The notes under the pieces were generated by a model that saw only the letters and a program-made list of their open reading frames with translations, did no database searches and was not told the origin of the DNA. Shown here one piece after another: positions 51,879 through 61,942 of a stretch of DNA of 64,000 bases. The DNA lies in assembly GCA_949298575.1 (NCBI GenBank), contig CASFXH010000003.1, forward strand, positions 1 through 64,000, written 5' to 3'. The position numbers and the translations under genes were made by a program. This DNA is from an uncultured Parabacteroides sp. Lineage in GTDB: Bacteria; Bacteroidota; Bacteroidia; Bacteroidales; Tannerellaceae. Position 1 is the first letter of the stretch, and each line of letters starts with the position of its first letter.

Positions 51879-52067
51879 TTAATCCTCCTCTTTTTCCTTA
51901 TTGTTTATTAAAGATAATCCCGTAAATATTAATACAAAAGTAGCTAAAACTCCAAAGAAGTAGATTCCCCATCTATTTGTTACGTCATCCATAATAGCGG
52001 CCAAAAGGACACCCCCAATGACAAGCTTAGCCACATCCAATAAAAACTTCCCTAATTCTTTTCTCAT
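51879..52067 (-). CDS. Small two-span membrane protein (DUF6722-like)
   Basis: A 62-residue protein: MRKELGKFLLDVAK amphipathic start, two hydrophobic segments (LVIGGVLLAAIM and GIYFFGVLATFVLIFTGLSL) and an acidic end (NNKEKEED). This pattern recalls the short DUF6722-type proteins of Bacteroidales; I am only fairly sure of the family. ATG 52067 is chosen over a longer frame whose extra residues look random. It is the first gene of the four-gene minus-strand cluster. Confidence 0.7.
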   Translation of the reverse strand: MRKELGKFLLDVAKLVIGGVLLAAIMDDVTNRWGIYFFGVLATFVLIFTGLSLINNKEKEED

Positions 52068-52141
52068 AACTAATGTCCTGCTTAAATTGATACTGAGCAC
52101 AAAGGAAGCCAATTTTCCGCAAGAAAGCAACGGGGGGGCAT

Positions 52142-52173
52142 AAAAAAACCGGAAGGGAGAAACTCCCCTCCGG
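52142..52173 (-). terminator. Intrinsic terminator of the OmpA/TPR lipoprotein gene
   Basis: On the minus strand a CCGGAGGGGAG / CTCCCTTCCGG stem (52173-52149) is followed by seven U residues (52148-52142). It lies 27 bp after the gene's stop. Confidence 0.85.
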
Positions 52174-52199
52174 CAAAAATAGACTTTTTATGGATGAAA

Positions 52200-53888
52200 T
52201 TATTTTACCAAAGCGGCAAAATCAGCGTTAGTCGCGTACTTCGCGAATTCCAAGTCGATGGCAGCTTCTTTCTTCATGTTACCATCTTTCGCGATCGCGT
52301 CCTTCAGGTTGTTGATCACGCCATTCGCGTCGTTCGTGCGAGCGGCTACGACAGCCTTCAGGTAAGAGGTTACCGCGTCGGGGTTAGCGACGCCGTTCAA
52401 GGTTTGCGAAGCCTTGCTGTAGTCTTTCACCATGATTTGCGCCAAAGCGGCGTTGTTCGACTTCACGGAACCGAAAGAGTTAACAGCCTTCGCGTATTCG
52501 CCTTGCTCCAAGTAGAGGACACCCAGCGCTTCGCTCAACTCAGCCACGCCCGAAGCGCTACCGAAGAGTTGTTGCGCCTTCGCTTGGTCACCCTTCGTCA
52601 AGGCGATCAAACCGAGGTTCATGTTGGATTCCGGATTATTCTTGACCGAGTTGGCCTTGTTGAACATTTGCTCAGCCTTCGCGAGGTCGCCCGCACGGAA
52701 CGCCATCATACCGACGTTGTTCCAAGTCCGGTAGTCGTTCGGGTAAAGCTCGGAAGCCTTCGTGTAGATCGCTGCTTTCTCAGCCTCGTTGTTCGTCAGG
52801 GTAGCGGCGTAGAGGATCTCCTCGACATTCAACTCAGACGGGTTGCTCTTCGCCAGCGAGCTGATCTCCTCGTCAGACTTGCCGATGATCTCGACATTGG
52901 CCGTCAAGCGAGAACGACGCAATTGCGGCAAAATCTCCTCAGCCAATACGCTGAATACGGAAGAGAGATTCTTGATCTCTTGCTCGCGTTGCTCAGAGTC
53001 GCTATACATCGAGAGGACGCGGAGCACGAGGTCCTTGTCTTGGATGTTCGATTTGGAAACCAACTCTTGGAAGCCTTCCCAGTCTTGAGCCGTGTAGCGT
53101 GCGTCAACCGGCACGTCGACTTCCATCTTCTTCAACTCGCGCTCCAGATATTTCGAAGTGTTGCCCTCACGTCTCTCAGCCAAGCCGGTGTTCAACTCGA
53201 CACCACCATCCGGCGAAGCGTAAGCGGAGATCTCGATGGCCACGTTCTGGTTCGGAGCCTCGTCGGCGTTCTTCACCAAGTCTTTCCAGTTGGTGATCTC
53301 CTCTTTCTTCAACTCGTTGGCGCGCAATTGAGCTTGTTGGATCAAGAACATGATGTTCGCGTCGTGCGCTTCCTTGATGATGCGTTGGAACTTGTCCGCC
53401 GCGATCGCCGCGTTAGCCGTACCGGCGTCCGCCAAAGCGGAAGTCGCGATCACGCCGTCACCGATCTTCACGTCCGGCAACTTGACCTCTTTATTCTTGA
53501 TTTTCGCGTCGAAAGTCAAATACAACTCAGATTTCTTCATCTCCGGCTTGTAGGTGAAGTTCGACTTCATCGTGACGTTCGCGCCAGCCTTGTAGGGGAT
53601 CACTTGGTTGTTGCCCTCAACCTTCTCGCCTTGATAAGTGTAGGCTGTACCCCAAGCCTCGCCACCTTCATAACGCAATACCGGCGTGATGGTGACGGTC
53701 GCTTTCTTGTTGAACCACTTCTCAGGGAAAGTCGCGTTGATGGTCACGGGCACCTTTCCGCCAATCGCTTCCAAAGGCTGCGGCTCAGCCTTGATGTACT
53801 GCTCTGCTAACGGATTCAGCTTAGAGCAAGCCGAAAACGTTAAAATCGCTGCCAATACGAAGAATGGCAATAAAAACTTTTTGTTCAT
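52200..53888 (-). CDS. OmpA-like domain and TPR lipoprotein
   Basis: A 562-residue lipoprotein with signal peptide and lipobox (TFSAC, Cys ~21). Beta-strand-rich N-domain at ~30-200; an OmpA/peptidoglycan-binding-like segment at ~220-265 (IEISAYASPDGGVELNTGLAERREGNTSKYLEREL); then tetratricopeptide helices from ~370 (YPNDYRTWNNVGMMAFRAGDLAKAEQMFNKA, NMNLGLIALTKGDQAKAQQLFG, ALGVLYLEQGEYAKAVNSF). It probably tethers an outer-membrane assembly to peptidoglycan. High G+C, regular codon use and a strong terminator suggest a well-expressed core gene. Its exact role is unknown. Confidence 0.82.
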   Translation of the reverse strand: MNKKFLLPFFVLAAILTFSACSKLNPLAEQYIKAEPQPLEAIGGKVPVTINATFPEKWFNKKATVTITPVLRYEGGEAWGTAYTYQGEKVEGNNQVIPYKAGANVTMKSNFTYKPEMKKSELYLTFDAKIKNKEVKLPDVKIGDGVIATSALADAGTANAAIAADKFQRIIKEAHDANIMFLIQQAQLRANELKKEEITNWKDLVKNADEAPNQNVAIEISAYASPDGGVELNTGLAERREGNTSKYLERELKKMEVDVPVDARYTAQDWEGFQELVSKSNIQDKDLVLRVLSMYSDSEQREQEIKNLSSVFSVLAEEILPQLRRSRLTANVEIIGKSDEEISSLAKSNPSELNVEEILYAATLTNNEAEKAAIYTKASELYPNDYRTWNNVGMMAFRAGDLAKAEQMFNKANSVKNNPESNMNLGLIALTKGDQAKAQQLFGSASGVAELSEALGVLYLEQGEYAKAVNSFGSVKSNNAALAQIMVKDYSKASQTLNGVANPDAVTSYLKAVVAARTNDANGVINNLKDAIAKDGNMKKEAAIDLEFAKYATNADFAALVK

Positions 53889-54002
53889 AACCTGATGTAA
53901 GTTTAAAGTGTAACTATTTTAAATATCTATTTCCAACCTTTTGGCCGCAAAACTACTTATTTTTTCCTTATCGTATCTTATTGTTCGATAAAAATCTTTT
54001 TC

Positions 54003-55547
54003 TCATAACTTAACTTTCTTCTGACGGCCCGGGCTCTCGTTATGGAAACGATCGACGGCCGTGACGACATATCGGTATTTAACCTTCCCGTGCTCATAAG
54101 GGAGCCAATAATAAGGATCGCGCGTGATGGCCACGATTTTCGAGGGGTCTTCCAGATTGACTTTCTCATCCATCCCGAAGCGATAGACCACGAAATAGGC
54201 GGCCAGCTCGGGGTTCGTCTTGCTTCGCTTCGCCTGCCAGTGGAGGAGGAAGCCTTCGGGCGTCCATTCCGTGCGCAACTTACGGACCTTGTCGGGGTGG
54301 CGATCGTGCAAATGGGTGTAGGCTGGAATCAGGGCCGGATAGCGATGGTAATTTTGGCGCAGGCTGTCGGCCACGCCTTGATTGTTCCAAAGGATCTCGT
54401 TCGCGGGCCAGAAGCAATTGCCCTGGACGTGGGGGAGGGTCCGCTCGTAGCGCATTTTTTCCGTCAGCTGGTTCGCCTTCATGGTGCGTGCCACGTCTTG
54501 GCCGATATAGAGATGGCCGCCCAAGGCGTTCTTGTCCCACCATTCGGCCAGCGTCGCGTAATCGGCCGCGGGATGCCCGATCTCCCAATAGATTTGGGGA
54601 ATGTCATAATCGATCCAACCCTGTTCGACCCAATGGAGCACGTCGGCGTAAAGATCGTCGTAGTTCTGCAAGCCATTGGTGGCGCTCCCGGAGCCATCGG
54701 GCGTGCTTTTCTTGTTGCGATAGATTCCAAACGGGCTGATGCCGAAACGGACCCAAGGTTTCGCTAAAAGGATCGTTCGCTTCAGCTCCCGAATCAACGT
54801 GTTGACGTTCTCCCGTCGCCAGTCCGCCCGTTGGTTCTCTTTATAGCCCATCGCCAAGCCATATTTTTGGAAACTCTTGTCGTCGGGAAAAGGCAGGCCC
54901 GCCACGGGATAGGGATAGAAATAGTCGTCCATGTGGATCGCGTCCACGTCGTAACGGCTCACGATGTCGCGGACCACCCGGCAGATGAATTGCCGGCAAT
55001 CGGGAATCCCCGGATCGAAAAGGATTTGCTTGTTATACTTCACGAACCATTCCGGATGACGATGGTAAACGTGGCTTGGCGCGAAAGTCGTCTCGCCCGC
55101 CGTGCTGGCCCGGTAAGGATTCAGCCAAGCGTGCAGTTCCATGCCCCGACGGTGGCATTCCTCGATTAGAAAAGCAAGCAGGTCAAAGTTTCCTTCCGGC
55201 GCCCGTCCTTGTTCGCCCGTGTAGAAACGGCTCCACGGCTCGATGTCGGAGGGATAGAACGTGTCGGCCTCGGGGCGTACTTGGAAAATGATGGCATTGA
55301 TGCCGCTTGTTCGCAGGTAATCCAGCTTTCGCGTGAAATCCTCTTTCAGCTGGGACACGGTCATCTTCGCGTATTCCCCTTGGAAAGCCGTTTGGATCCA
55401 GGCCCCGCGGAACTCGCGCTTTGGCGTCCGCTTCCATGCCGTTCCTTCTGAAAAGACAGGCTCACGGCCCGTAGAACAGGACAACAAGCCCCATCCCATG
55501 ACAACCGCGCACAAGAAGGCGACACATCTCTTTATCGTTTTACGCAT
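54003..55547 (-). CDS. GHL10/DUF187-type glycoside hydrolase-like lipoprotein
   Basis: A 514-residue lipoprotein (lipobox LLSC, Cys ~24). The TIM-barrel domain of the glycosyl hydrolase-like 10 family is recognisable: [78 protein letters not shown] and [20 protein letters not shown]-terminal beta-rich (fibronectin-like) segment follows from ~420. Related proteins are proposed to act on peptidoglycan or polysaccharide; the substrate is unproven. It precedes uvrA on the opposite strand (divergent). Confidence 0.88.
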   Translation of the reverse strand: MRKTIKRCVAFLCAVVMGWGLLSCSTGREPVFSEGTAWKRTPKREFRGAWIQTAFQGEYAKMTVSQLKEDFTRKLDYLRTSGINAIIFQVRPEADTFYPSDIEPWSRFYTGEQGRAPEGNFDLLAFLIEECHRRGMELHAWLNPYRASTAGETTFAPSHVYHRHPEWFVKYNKQILFDPGIPDCRQFICRVVRDIVSRYDVDAIHMDDYFYPYPVAGLPFPDDKSFQKYGLAMGYKENQRADWRRENVNTLIRELKRTILLAKPWVRFGISPFGIYRNKKSTPDGSGSATNGLQNYDDLYADVLHWVEQGWIDYDIPQIYWEIGHPAADYATLAEWWDKNALGGHLYIGQDVARTMKANQLTEKMRYERTLPHVQGNCFWPANEILWNNQGVADSLRQNYHRYPALIPAYTHLHDRHPDKVRKLRTEWTPEGFLLHWQAKRSKTNPELAAYFVVYRFGMDEKVNLEDPSKIVAITRDPYYWLPYEHGKVKYRYVVTAVDRFHNESPGRQKKVKL

Positions 55548-55634
55548 ACTTTCATTCGGAATTTAATTTTACCGCGAAAGTATAAATAAAAGAAGAAAAG
55601 CCCCGGAAAACGTCGGCCTAACGGAATATTTCGG

Positions 55635-55642
55635 TACTTTTG
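55635..55642 (+). promoter_or_regulatory. -7 element of uvrA
   Basis: TACTTTTG matches TAnnTTTG 25 bp before the uvrA ATG. The -33 partner is not evident. Confidence 0.45.
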
Positions 55643-55667
55643 CCTCAATTCTATTAAGAAAAAGAAC

Positions 55668-58478
55668 ATGCCAGACAACAATTGTATCGTTATAAAGGGC
55701 GCGCGCGCCAATAATCTCAAGAACATCGATGTCAAGATACCACGCGACAAATTTGTCGTTATCACCGGTCTTTCGGGGAGTGGGAAGTCCTCACTCGCTT
55801 TCGACACGCTCTATGCCGAGGGCCAGCGTCGCTATGTGGAGAGCCTGTCCGCCTATGCCCGGCAATTCATGGGGCGTATGAGCAAACCCGAATGCGACTA
55901 TATCAAGGGTATTCCGCCAGCCATCGCGATCGAACAGCGTGTCAATACCCGCAACCCTCGCTCGACCGTTGGGACGTCAACCGAGATCTATGAGTACCTG
56001 CGTCTCCTCTTCGCGCGGGTCGGTCGGACCTATTCACCCATTTCGGGCACCCTCGTCAAGAAGCACCAAGTGAGCGACGTGATGGAGGATATTATGAAAC
56101 ATCCCGTGGGGACTCGTTTCGCGCTTTTCGCCCCTATCGCCATTCCTGAGGGGAGAAGCCCGAAGGAACAGTTGGCGATTCTGCAAAAAGAAGGTTACGC
56201 CCGTGTGTTGGTTGATGGTCAGCTTTATCGTGTCGCGGAGGTGTTGGGCAATGAGGCTCTTTGTGGCGCTCCTTTTGAGTTGCTGATTGACCGGTTGAGC
56301 GTCTCCGACGATGCGGGTTGGCGTAACCGGGTGGGCGACTCTATTGAGACCGCTTTTTTCGAGGGTAAGGGGGGATGTCTTGTCCGCTTCTATGCCGATG
56401 GGAGTACGGAACCGACGGAAACCCACGAGTTTTCGAACCGCTTTGAGGCGGACGGGATGCGATTCGAGGAGCCTAGCGACTTGATGTTCAGTTTTAATAA
56501 CCCTCTCGGCGCATGTCCACGTTGCGAGGGATTCGGGCGGGTCGTAGGGATCGATGAGAATTTGGTCGTGCCGGATCAGAGCTTGTCAGTCTACGGTGGT
56601 GCCGTGTTATGCTGGAAAGGGGAGGTGATGGGCGAGTGGCTCCAGAACTTTCTCGTTGATAGCGAACGTTATCAATTCCCTATCCATAAGCCTTATTTTC
56701 AGCTCACGCGAGCGGAGAAAGACCTCCTTTGGCATGGCGCTAAGGGCGTGAAAGGAATCGATGCTTTTTTCAAATATGTGGAGGGAAATGTTTATAAGAT
56801 TCAATATCGTGTCATGCTCGCCCGGTATCGCGGAAAGACGGAATGCCCTGTTTGCCACGGCGCGAGATTGCGGCCAGAGGCGCTCTATGTCCGGGTGGGA
56901 GGGAAAAACATCAGCGAGATCGTACGGATGCCTATTACGGAAGCCGGTCGTTTCTTCTCTGAGTTGACTTTGAACGAGCACGACCAGATGGTAGGCAAAC
57001 GGTTACTGACGGAAATCCGTTCCCGCCTCCAGTTCTTGAATGATGTGGGCCTGGGATATCTGACGCTCGACCGCCTTTCTAATTCGCTCTCGGGAGGGGA
57101 GAGCCAGCGTATCAACTTGGCTACCTCGCTGGGCAGCAGCCTCGTGGGTTCCCTCTATATCCTCGATGAGCCGAGCATCGGGCTTCACTCACGCGACACG
57201 GACTTGTTGATCAATGTTCTCAAGCGATTGCGTGATCTTGGTAACACGGTCGTTGTCGTAGAACATGACGAGGAGATTATCCGTGCGGCCGACTACATCA
57301 TCGACATCGGTCCTCTTGCGGGACGTCTTGGGGGGCGGATCGTTTTCGAAGGCGATGCCCATGATTTACCTCAAAAGAGTGAAGAGAGCTACACCGTTCG
57401 TTATCTTACCGGCGAGGATCGCATTCCCCTTCCTCCCTTCCATCGTCCATGGAACAACTACATTATGGTGCATGGTGCCCGCAAAAACAACTTGAAGCAG
57501 ATCGACGTGCGTTTTCCTCTTCAAGTGATGACCGTCGTGACGGGTGTTAGTGGATCGGGTAAAAGTACGCTTGTCCGCGATGTTTTCTATGAGAGTTTGC
57601 GGCACTACTTTGAGCGTTCCTCTTACCCTAACGTAGATTGCGCACGCGTCGACGGAGATCTCCGGTTGATCGAGGCAGTGGAGTATGTCGATCAGAACGT
57701 TATCGGGAAAAGCTCGCGTTCGAATCCTGTTACTTACATCGGCGCTTACGATGACATTCGTCAGCTCTTCGCCGACCAGCCGTTGGCCAAGCAACTAGGT
57801 TACCCCCCCGCTTACTTTTCGTTCAACAAGGAGGGTGGACGCTGCGAAGAATGTAAGGGTGAAGGGAAAATTACGGTGGAAATGCAATTCATGGCTGATC
57901 TTACGCTCGAATGTGATGCTTGTCATGGGAAACGCTTTAAGTCCGAGGTATTGGAGATCGAATATCGAGGTTATAATATCTACGATATCTTGGAAATGAC
58001 CATCAACCAAGCGATTGAGTTTTTTAATGCCGACACGGACACGACGGCCCGTCGGATCGCTAGGCAACTTCTTCCTTTGCAAGCTGTCGGATTGGGTTAC
58101 TTGAAGATGGGCCAGACGTCGTCGACCCTTTCAGGTGGCGAGAATCAGCGCGTCAAGCTCGCCTATTACCTGGCGCAAGAGCGGCAACGGCCTACGCTTT
58201 TCATTTTCGACGAGCCGACAACAGGTCTCCATTTTCATGATATCCGCACGCTTTTGAAGGCTTTCGACGCTCTCATCAGCAACGGCCATACGGTCTTGAT
58301 TGTCGAGCATAATTTGGACGTGATCAAGCGGGCCGACTACGTGATCGACCTTGGTCCGGAAGGTGGCGCCGAGGGGGGGCACTTGGTCGTAGCGGGTACG
58401 CCCGAGGAAGTCGCCGCCTGCCCTACGTCGTACACGGGTCGCTTCTTGGCCGAAAAAATCAAGGCCGACAGGACTTGA
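55668..58478 (+). CDS. uvrA: Excinuclease ABC subunit A
   Basis: A 936-residue damage-recognition ATPase of nucleotide excision repair. Both ABC modules are complete: Walker [21 protein letters not shown] (residues ~31-50) and [15 protein letters not shown] (~620-635), with signature LSGGESQRI and LSGGENQRV. Zinc-binding Cys clusters occur at [26 protein letters not shown] and CDACHGKRF. Length is normal. The final ~20 residues ([14 protein letters not shown]) are ordinary for the family. Confidence 0.97.
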   Translation: MPDNNCIVIKGARANNLKNIDVKIPRDKFVVITGLSGSGKSSLAFDTLYAEGQRRYVESLSAYARQFMGRMSKPECDYIKGIPPAIAIEQRVNTRNPRSTVGTSTEIYEYLRLLFARVGRTYSPISGTLVKKHQVSDVMEDIMKHPVGTRFALFAPIAIPEGRSPKEQLAILQKEGYARVLVDGQLYRVAEVLGNEALCGAPFELLIDRLSVSDDAGWRNRVGDSIETAFFEGKGGCLVRFYADGSTEPTETHEFSNRFEADGMRFEEPSDLMFSFNNPLGACPRCEGFGRVVGIDENLVVPDQSLSVYGGAVLCWKGEVMGEWLQNFLVDSERYQFPIHKPYFQLTRAEKDLLWHGAKGVKGIDAFFKYVEGNVYKIQYRVMLARYRGKTECPVCHGARLRPEALYVRVGGKNISEIVRMPITEAGRFFSELTLNEHDQMVGKRLLTEIRSRLQFLNDVGLGYLTLDRLSNSLSGGESQRINLATSLGSSLVGSLYILDEPSIGLHSRDTDLLINVLKRLRDLGNTVVVVEHDEEIIRAADYIIDIGPLAGRLGGRIVFEGDAHDLPQKSEESYTVRYLTGEDRIPLPPFHRPWNNYIMVHGARKNNLKQIDVRFPLQVMTVVTGVSGSGKSTLVRDVFYESLRHYFERSSYPNVDCARVDGDLRLIEAVEYVDQNVIGKSSRSNPVTYIGAYDDIRQLFADQPLAKQLGYPPAYFSFNKEGGRCEECKGEGKITVEMQFMADLTLECDACHGKRFKSEVLEIEYRGYNIYDILEMTINQAIEFFNADTDTTARRIARQLLPLQAVGLGYLKMGQTSSTLSGGENQRVKLAYYLAQERQRPTLFIFDEPTTGLHFHDIRTLLKAFDALISNGHTVLIVEHNLDVIKRADYVIDLGPEGGAEGGHLVVAGTPEEVAACPTSYTGRFLAEKIKADRT

Positions 58479-58893
58479 ATCGAAAATGTAGCCCACTTGT
58501 CATCATTCCGAAAAAAGAACGGTCTACTTTCGCGCCAGAAAGGAAAAACCATTTTCAACTCTTTTTTAGGAAGGCACAGATATATACATTTTCAAATCAA
58601 GTCCCTACAAGCAGGCTTTATGTCTCAGTGATGAAACATAAAGCTTTTTTTTTCGAGTCGTCCACAGCAAATCCAAAGACGAACCGCTACTGTAGACTAT
58701 CGCGTAAATATTATAATGTATTAACGTATGTATGCGAAATCCGCACAATTTGATTCGTGTAGGGATGCGGTGCGCAAATTAAAATTCCAAAATGGATGTT
58801 GTAACAATTAAAGAGGATATATTGCGTTCGTAAATAATATGGAAGATATTCAGTAATTTATGGGGAATACGCTTTGGATGCCATTTAAGGAAT
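58479..58893. other. Intergenic stretch, no gene seen
   Basis: AT-richer than uvrA. I see no RNA gene, no long open frame with protein-like composition and no clear promoter. A 92-codon plus-strand frame overlaps the uvrA stop but its product looks random. Confidence 0.5.
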
Positions 58894-59045
58894 CTGCCAC
58901 CCTTGCCACCCTGCCACCCATTTCGCGAACTTTTCCACGTTTGCGTATAAAATAAAAAAGAATAATGACATTAATCTTTTTTATTTTTTCGCATACGCGT
59001 ATATATTTTACAAAACAGGTGGCAGGGTGGCAAGGGTGGCAGATT
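58891..59045. repeat. Perfect 28-bp inverted repeat with nested hairpin
   Basis: The arm at 58891-58918 (AAT then CTGCCACCCTTGCCACC...) is exactly complementary to 59018-59045, with 99 bp between. The loop contains a second, AT-rich dyad (AAAATAAAAAAGA near 58949 against TCTTTTTTATTTT near 58976). Sequences of the TGCCACC type recur in Bacteroidetes near mobile or phage-related genes, but no such gene is present here. Confidence 0.9.
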
Positions 59046-59062
59046 TTACCCCTCAGAAGGTC

Positions 59063-59125
59063 GAATCCGATTCGCCCCTGCCCATGGTATGGTGCAACGT
59101 AGGGGCGGATCGAATCCGCCTATTT
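59063..59125. repeat. Short REP-like inverted repeat
   Basis: GAT(T/C)CGCCCCT at about 59068-59079 is repeated as its complement AGGGGCGGATC at 59101-59111, and CGAATCCG occurs on both sides. This is an imperfect dyad of REP type. Confidence 0.45.
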
Positions 59126-59153
59126 CCCCAAACGCCTGCGCAGCCGTAGCCCC

Positions 59154-59241
59154 ACGCTTGCGCCATCATCGCCCTACGCTTGCGCAAGCATCAGCCTACA
59201 CTTCCGCAAGCGTTGGCTTACGCTTGCGGAAGCGTTTTGTC
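59154..59241. repeat. 22-bp tandem repeat, four copies
   Basis: ACGCTTGCG-type units (ACGCTT or ACACTT) start at 59154, 59176, 59198 and 59220, 22 bp apart, each containing a small dyad such as GCTTGCGCAAGC. The repeat runs up to the truncated CMD-cupin gene. Confidence 0.85.
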
Positions 59242-59910
59242 TTCATTGGAACGTGGAGTGGAATCAGCCCCCACGACCGGAGCATGATCACGATCGCGAC
59301 ACTTGTCGGCAAGGGCATCATCGACTCATCGCTGACACATCATCTTCAGTTCGCCAAAAAGAATGGCATTACCCGCACCGAAATATCGGAAATGTTGACG
59401 CATATCGCCTTTTATGCGGGATGGCCCAACGCGTGGGGCGCTTTCCGTCTAGCCAAAGACGTGTGGGCGGATGATACCGCCGAAGCGAACGGAAAAGCCG
59501 CTTTCCAACGTGAGATGATATTCCCTATTGGAGAGCCGAACACCGCATACGCCAAGTATTTTATTGGCAACAGTTATCTCGCTCCGATATCCAAGGAGCA
59601 AATCCCTTTCAATAATGTCACTTTCGAGCCGGGTTGCCGTAACAATTGGCATATCCACCATGCCACCAAAGGCGGCGGGCAGATGCTGGTATGCGTGGCC
59701 GGTAAGGGATGGTATCAGGAAGAAGGCAAGTCTGCCGTACAGATGCTTCCAGGCGATGTCATCCACATTCCCGCCAACGTGAAACACTGGCATGGTGCGG
59801 CAATGGACAGCTGGTTCGCCCACCTCGCTTTTGAGATTCCGGGAGAGAACGCCTCCAACGAATGGCTGGAGCCTGTAACTGACGAAGAGTATGAAAAATT
59901 AGGCAAATGA
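59230..59910 (+). pseudogene. 5'-truncated carboxymuconolactone decarboxylase-cupin gene
   Basis: Family sequence begins abruptly at about 59230 (FIGTWSGISPHDRSMITIATL) right after the 22-bp repeats. The remaining CMD domain (IIDSSLTHHLQFAKKNGITRTEISEMLTHIAFYAGWPNAWGAFRLAKDVW) lacks its first helices. A complete C-terminal cupin follows (VTFEPGCRNNWHIHHA, GDVIHIPANVKHWHG). The open frame continues upstream to a start at 59089 through repeat-derived codons that do not look like protein. Translation might begin at ATG 59284, preceded by a GGAG, giving ~208 residues with the cupin intact. Hence a remnant, possibly still expressed as a cupin protein. Confidence 0.7.
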
Positions 59911-60079
59911 TTGGCAGCCCCATGGAATCGAAGTTTTCATCCGTGGGGCATTCTGTATTCTCATCAAGAAATGTGCTCGCTTCAAAGTGATGGAGATTGA
60001 ATGGATAATCTTCATCCTTTCCTTTGCAAGGATACGGGGAACGTCTTGTTTTTGCGTCAAAAGATCGCCAATTGTGAGT

Positions 60080-61654
60080 TCATTTTTTACTTCTCCTATA
60101 TTTTTGGTTGCTGGCATTAGGATGTTCTGGATTGGTCATTTCAAGATAGCCAGCCTCGATAAGTGACATGATGTATGTCTGAATATTTTTACTATGGTAT
60201 GTCACGCCTGCCCTTTCAAGAATTTCTTTGCTGCTACGTGGCACACTGCAAAAGTTTACTATGTCCCTCTGCTTGTTCGTTATTTTAGGACGTCTAGTGT
60301 CAGAGTCTCTAGTGCCAGAGTCTCTAAATTTAGTGTCAGAGTTAGCGTTAGAAGTGTCAGAGTCTGTATCTAAACTAGTGTCAGAGTGTCTAGACTTGGT
60401 GTCAGAGTCGGTATTGAGTTGATTACTTTCCGGCCTATTTATAGTAACCACGAACTCAGTGATCCTGTCATTGTTGGAGAATGAAACTTTCACGTCCTCC
60501 GACAATGCACGAAGCATACCACTACCTGCTCCTGTGTAGGGAAGCAAATGAATGGCATTTGTAAAAAGGAACATATTGCGTGGCATGGAAGTTCCCATAA
60601 CGATATCATCCACGGTAAGCCCATTAGGGAGAGTTCCAGGGCTGTGTATCTCAATCCTGTCGTCAAAGATAAAGACGCGTATAGGAGCTTTCGCATTAAG
60701 CGAGCGATGTACCAAAGCATTTACGGTAAATTCAACAAGACTGGTATATGGTATTTCCAATACTCCCTTCGAGTTAAACTCATCCCCAACCTGTATATGA
60801 CGCAAGTTTCGGGTGAAAAAATCCATAATAGTCTCAAACTGATGAAGCAAATTGCCCTCAATGTCGGCATCATTCACTTTATCACGAAAATGTGTACCGC
60901 CAAGATTATTGCCAACAAAACAAATACACTTTGCCGTCATTACTGGAAGCCAACGCTGAGTATATTTACCAAACAATAACATTGCAGCCACTGTGATTTT
61001 TCCATCGGGACGGATGAAACGCAGGTTTCGCAACAGCTTTTCTCCATTGTGCCCACTGGCGATAGCGAAACAGACAGTATCTAAAGAGGCTTCGCGGAAT
61101 GCATCTCCAACCAACCCCTTTCTTGCTAGTACCTTTTCGAACTTATTGCCTAGGAAGATTTTGATGGTATTCTCGTCCAAATCTTTGATGGTGGCATCTC
61201 TTACTCCTGCTTCATCAGGCGAAAAACTGCCACAGTCAGTCATCATCTCGGCAAGTTCTGCATTGTCAAACACTTTACGTTTGTCTGCACCGTTTTTCAC
61301 CCATACAATACCACGATTGTCATGATAGGGCTTATTCAGTCCCTCTTTGATATGAGCCACAACAAGGCTTCCACCATCTACAGAAATTGTTTCCACATCA
61401 ACAAGGATGGCAGGAACGACATTCTCAGATGCAATGTTGCTAAGTATATTAGTGGTTTCCTGTACTTCCAGATATGATAAAGGATTGATACTGCCAGTTT
61501 TGTCCTTCACGCCAACAATCAGCGTTCCACCGCGTGCATTGCTGAAAGCCACCAGTTCGCAACCAATGTCGTAGTTGTCAAGGAGCCGCTCTTTGAACTG
61601 CACCCTACTGACCTCGCCAGACTTTATCTGTTGAATAATATCTATTTCCTTCAT
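60080..61654 (-). CDS. AlbA_2/Schlafen-type ATP-binding protein with repetitive linker
   Basis: A 524-residue protein with an N-terminal AlbA_2 (Schlafen-like, AAA_4) domain (VQFKERLLDNYDIGCELVAFSNARGGTLIVGVKDKTGSI, residues ~17-55). A GHKL-like C-terminal ATPase region follows (LVEFTVNALVHRSLNAKAPIRVFIFDDRIEIHSPGTLPNGL, TGAGSGMLRALSED). An Ser-Asp-Thr-rich linker (~415-455) then leads to a winged-helix-like end (KITNKQRDIVNFCSVPRSSKEILERAGVTYHSKNIQTYIMSLIEAGYLEMT). Such proteins are found among regulators and defence-associated genes; the role is unproven. It is AT-richer than the core genes. The ATG overlaps an XRE remnant by 4 bp. Confidence 0.85.
   Translation of the reverse strand: MKEIDIIQQIKSGEVSRVQFKERLLDNYDIGCELVAFSNARGGTLIVGVKDKTGSINPLSYLEVQETTNILSNIASENVVPAILVDVETISVDGGSLVVAHIKEGLNKPYHDNRGIVWVKNGADKRKVFDNAELAEMMTDCGSFSPDEAGVRDATIKDLDENTIKIFLGNKFEKVLARKGLVGDAFREASLDTVCFAIASGHNGEKLLRNLRFIRPDGKITVAAMLLFGKYTQRWLPVMTAKCICFVGNNLGGTHFRDKVNDADIEGNLLHQFETIMDFFTRNLRHIQVGDEFNSKGVLEIPYTSLVEFTVNALVHRSLNAKAPIRVFIFDDRIEIHSPGTLPNGLTVDDIVMGTSMPRNMFLFTNAIHLLPYTGAGSGMLRALSEDVKVSFSNNDRITEFVVTINRPESNQLNTDSDTKSRHSDTSLDTDSDTSNANSDTKFRDSGTRDSDTRRPKITNKQRDIVNFCSVPRSSKEILERAGVTYHSKNIQTYIMSLIEAGYLEMTNPEHPNASNQKYRRSKK
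60295..60420. repeat. Degenerate 18-22-bp repeat encoding the SDT linker
   Basis: About six copies of (A/G)GTG(T/C)CAGAGT(C/T/G)(T/G) occur inside the AlbA_2 gene, giving Ser-Asp-Thr-rich residues between its ATPase and winged-helix parts. Unit lengths vary between roughly 18 and 22 bp in multiples that keep the frame. Confidence 0.75.
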
Positions 61655-61773
61655 TTATTCAAATGTTTTTGGTTGAGCAGTCTACCTGCATCAATATTCA
61701 ACGCCTCTGCTATGCGTAGGAGATTCCTTTTACCATAAAAAATATCCTTTTCGATGTAAAAGTACAAATTAAT
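61651..61773 (-). pseudogene. C-terminal remnant of an XRE-type helix-turn-helix gene
   Basis: On the minus strand the frame ending at TGA 61653-61651 reads YIEKDIFYGKRNLLRIAEALNIDAGRLLNQKHLNK. It matches the last helix-turn-helix part of XRE regulators (usual form: IEKGxxxPSLxTLLRIAEALN). An in-frame stop at 61774-61776 removes everything upstream, so the recognition helix is incomplete. The stop overlaps the AlbA_2 ATG by 4 bp, the remains of a coupled regulator-effector pair. Confidence 0.6.
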
Positions 61774-61942
61774 TATGAGAACACGGTAGAATGCGCCCAA
61801 AAAGAGCGTTTTATAATAAATAATTTATAGCCAACAAAACTTCCGTTTGCTGATTGAAATCAACCATTGCCCTGCAAAGACACTCATTGCGGAAATATGT
61901 TTGAGGTTCTTCATTTGTTAAAGCATTTTCCAAAGTGCAGGA

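Noticed and set aside
52194..53810. 538-codon plus-strand frame
   Set aside because: Antisense of the OmpA/TPR lipoprotein; the composition is arginine/valine/leucine-biased shadow sequence.
58475..58753. 92-codon plus-strand frame after uvrA
   Set aside because: It has no signal or family features and no credible ribosome-binding site.
59899..60117. 72-codon minus-strand frame overlapping the end of the AlbA_2 gene
   Set aside because: Part of the product looks protein-like, but it overlaps the coding end of a convincing gene, lacks a ribosome-binding site, and shows no known family.
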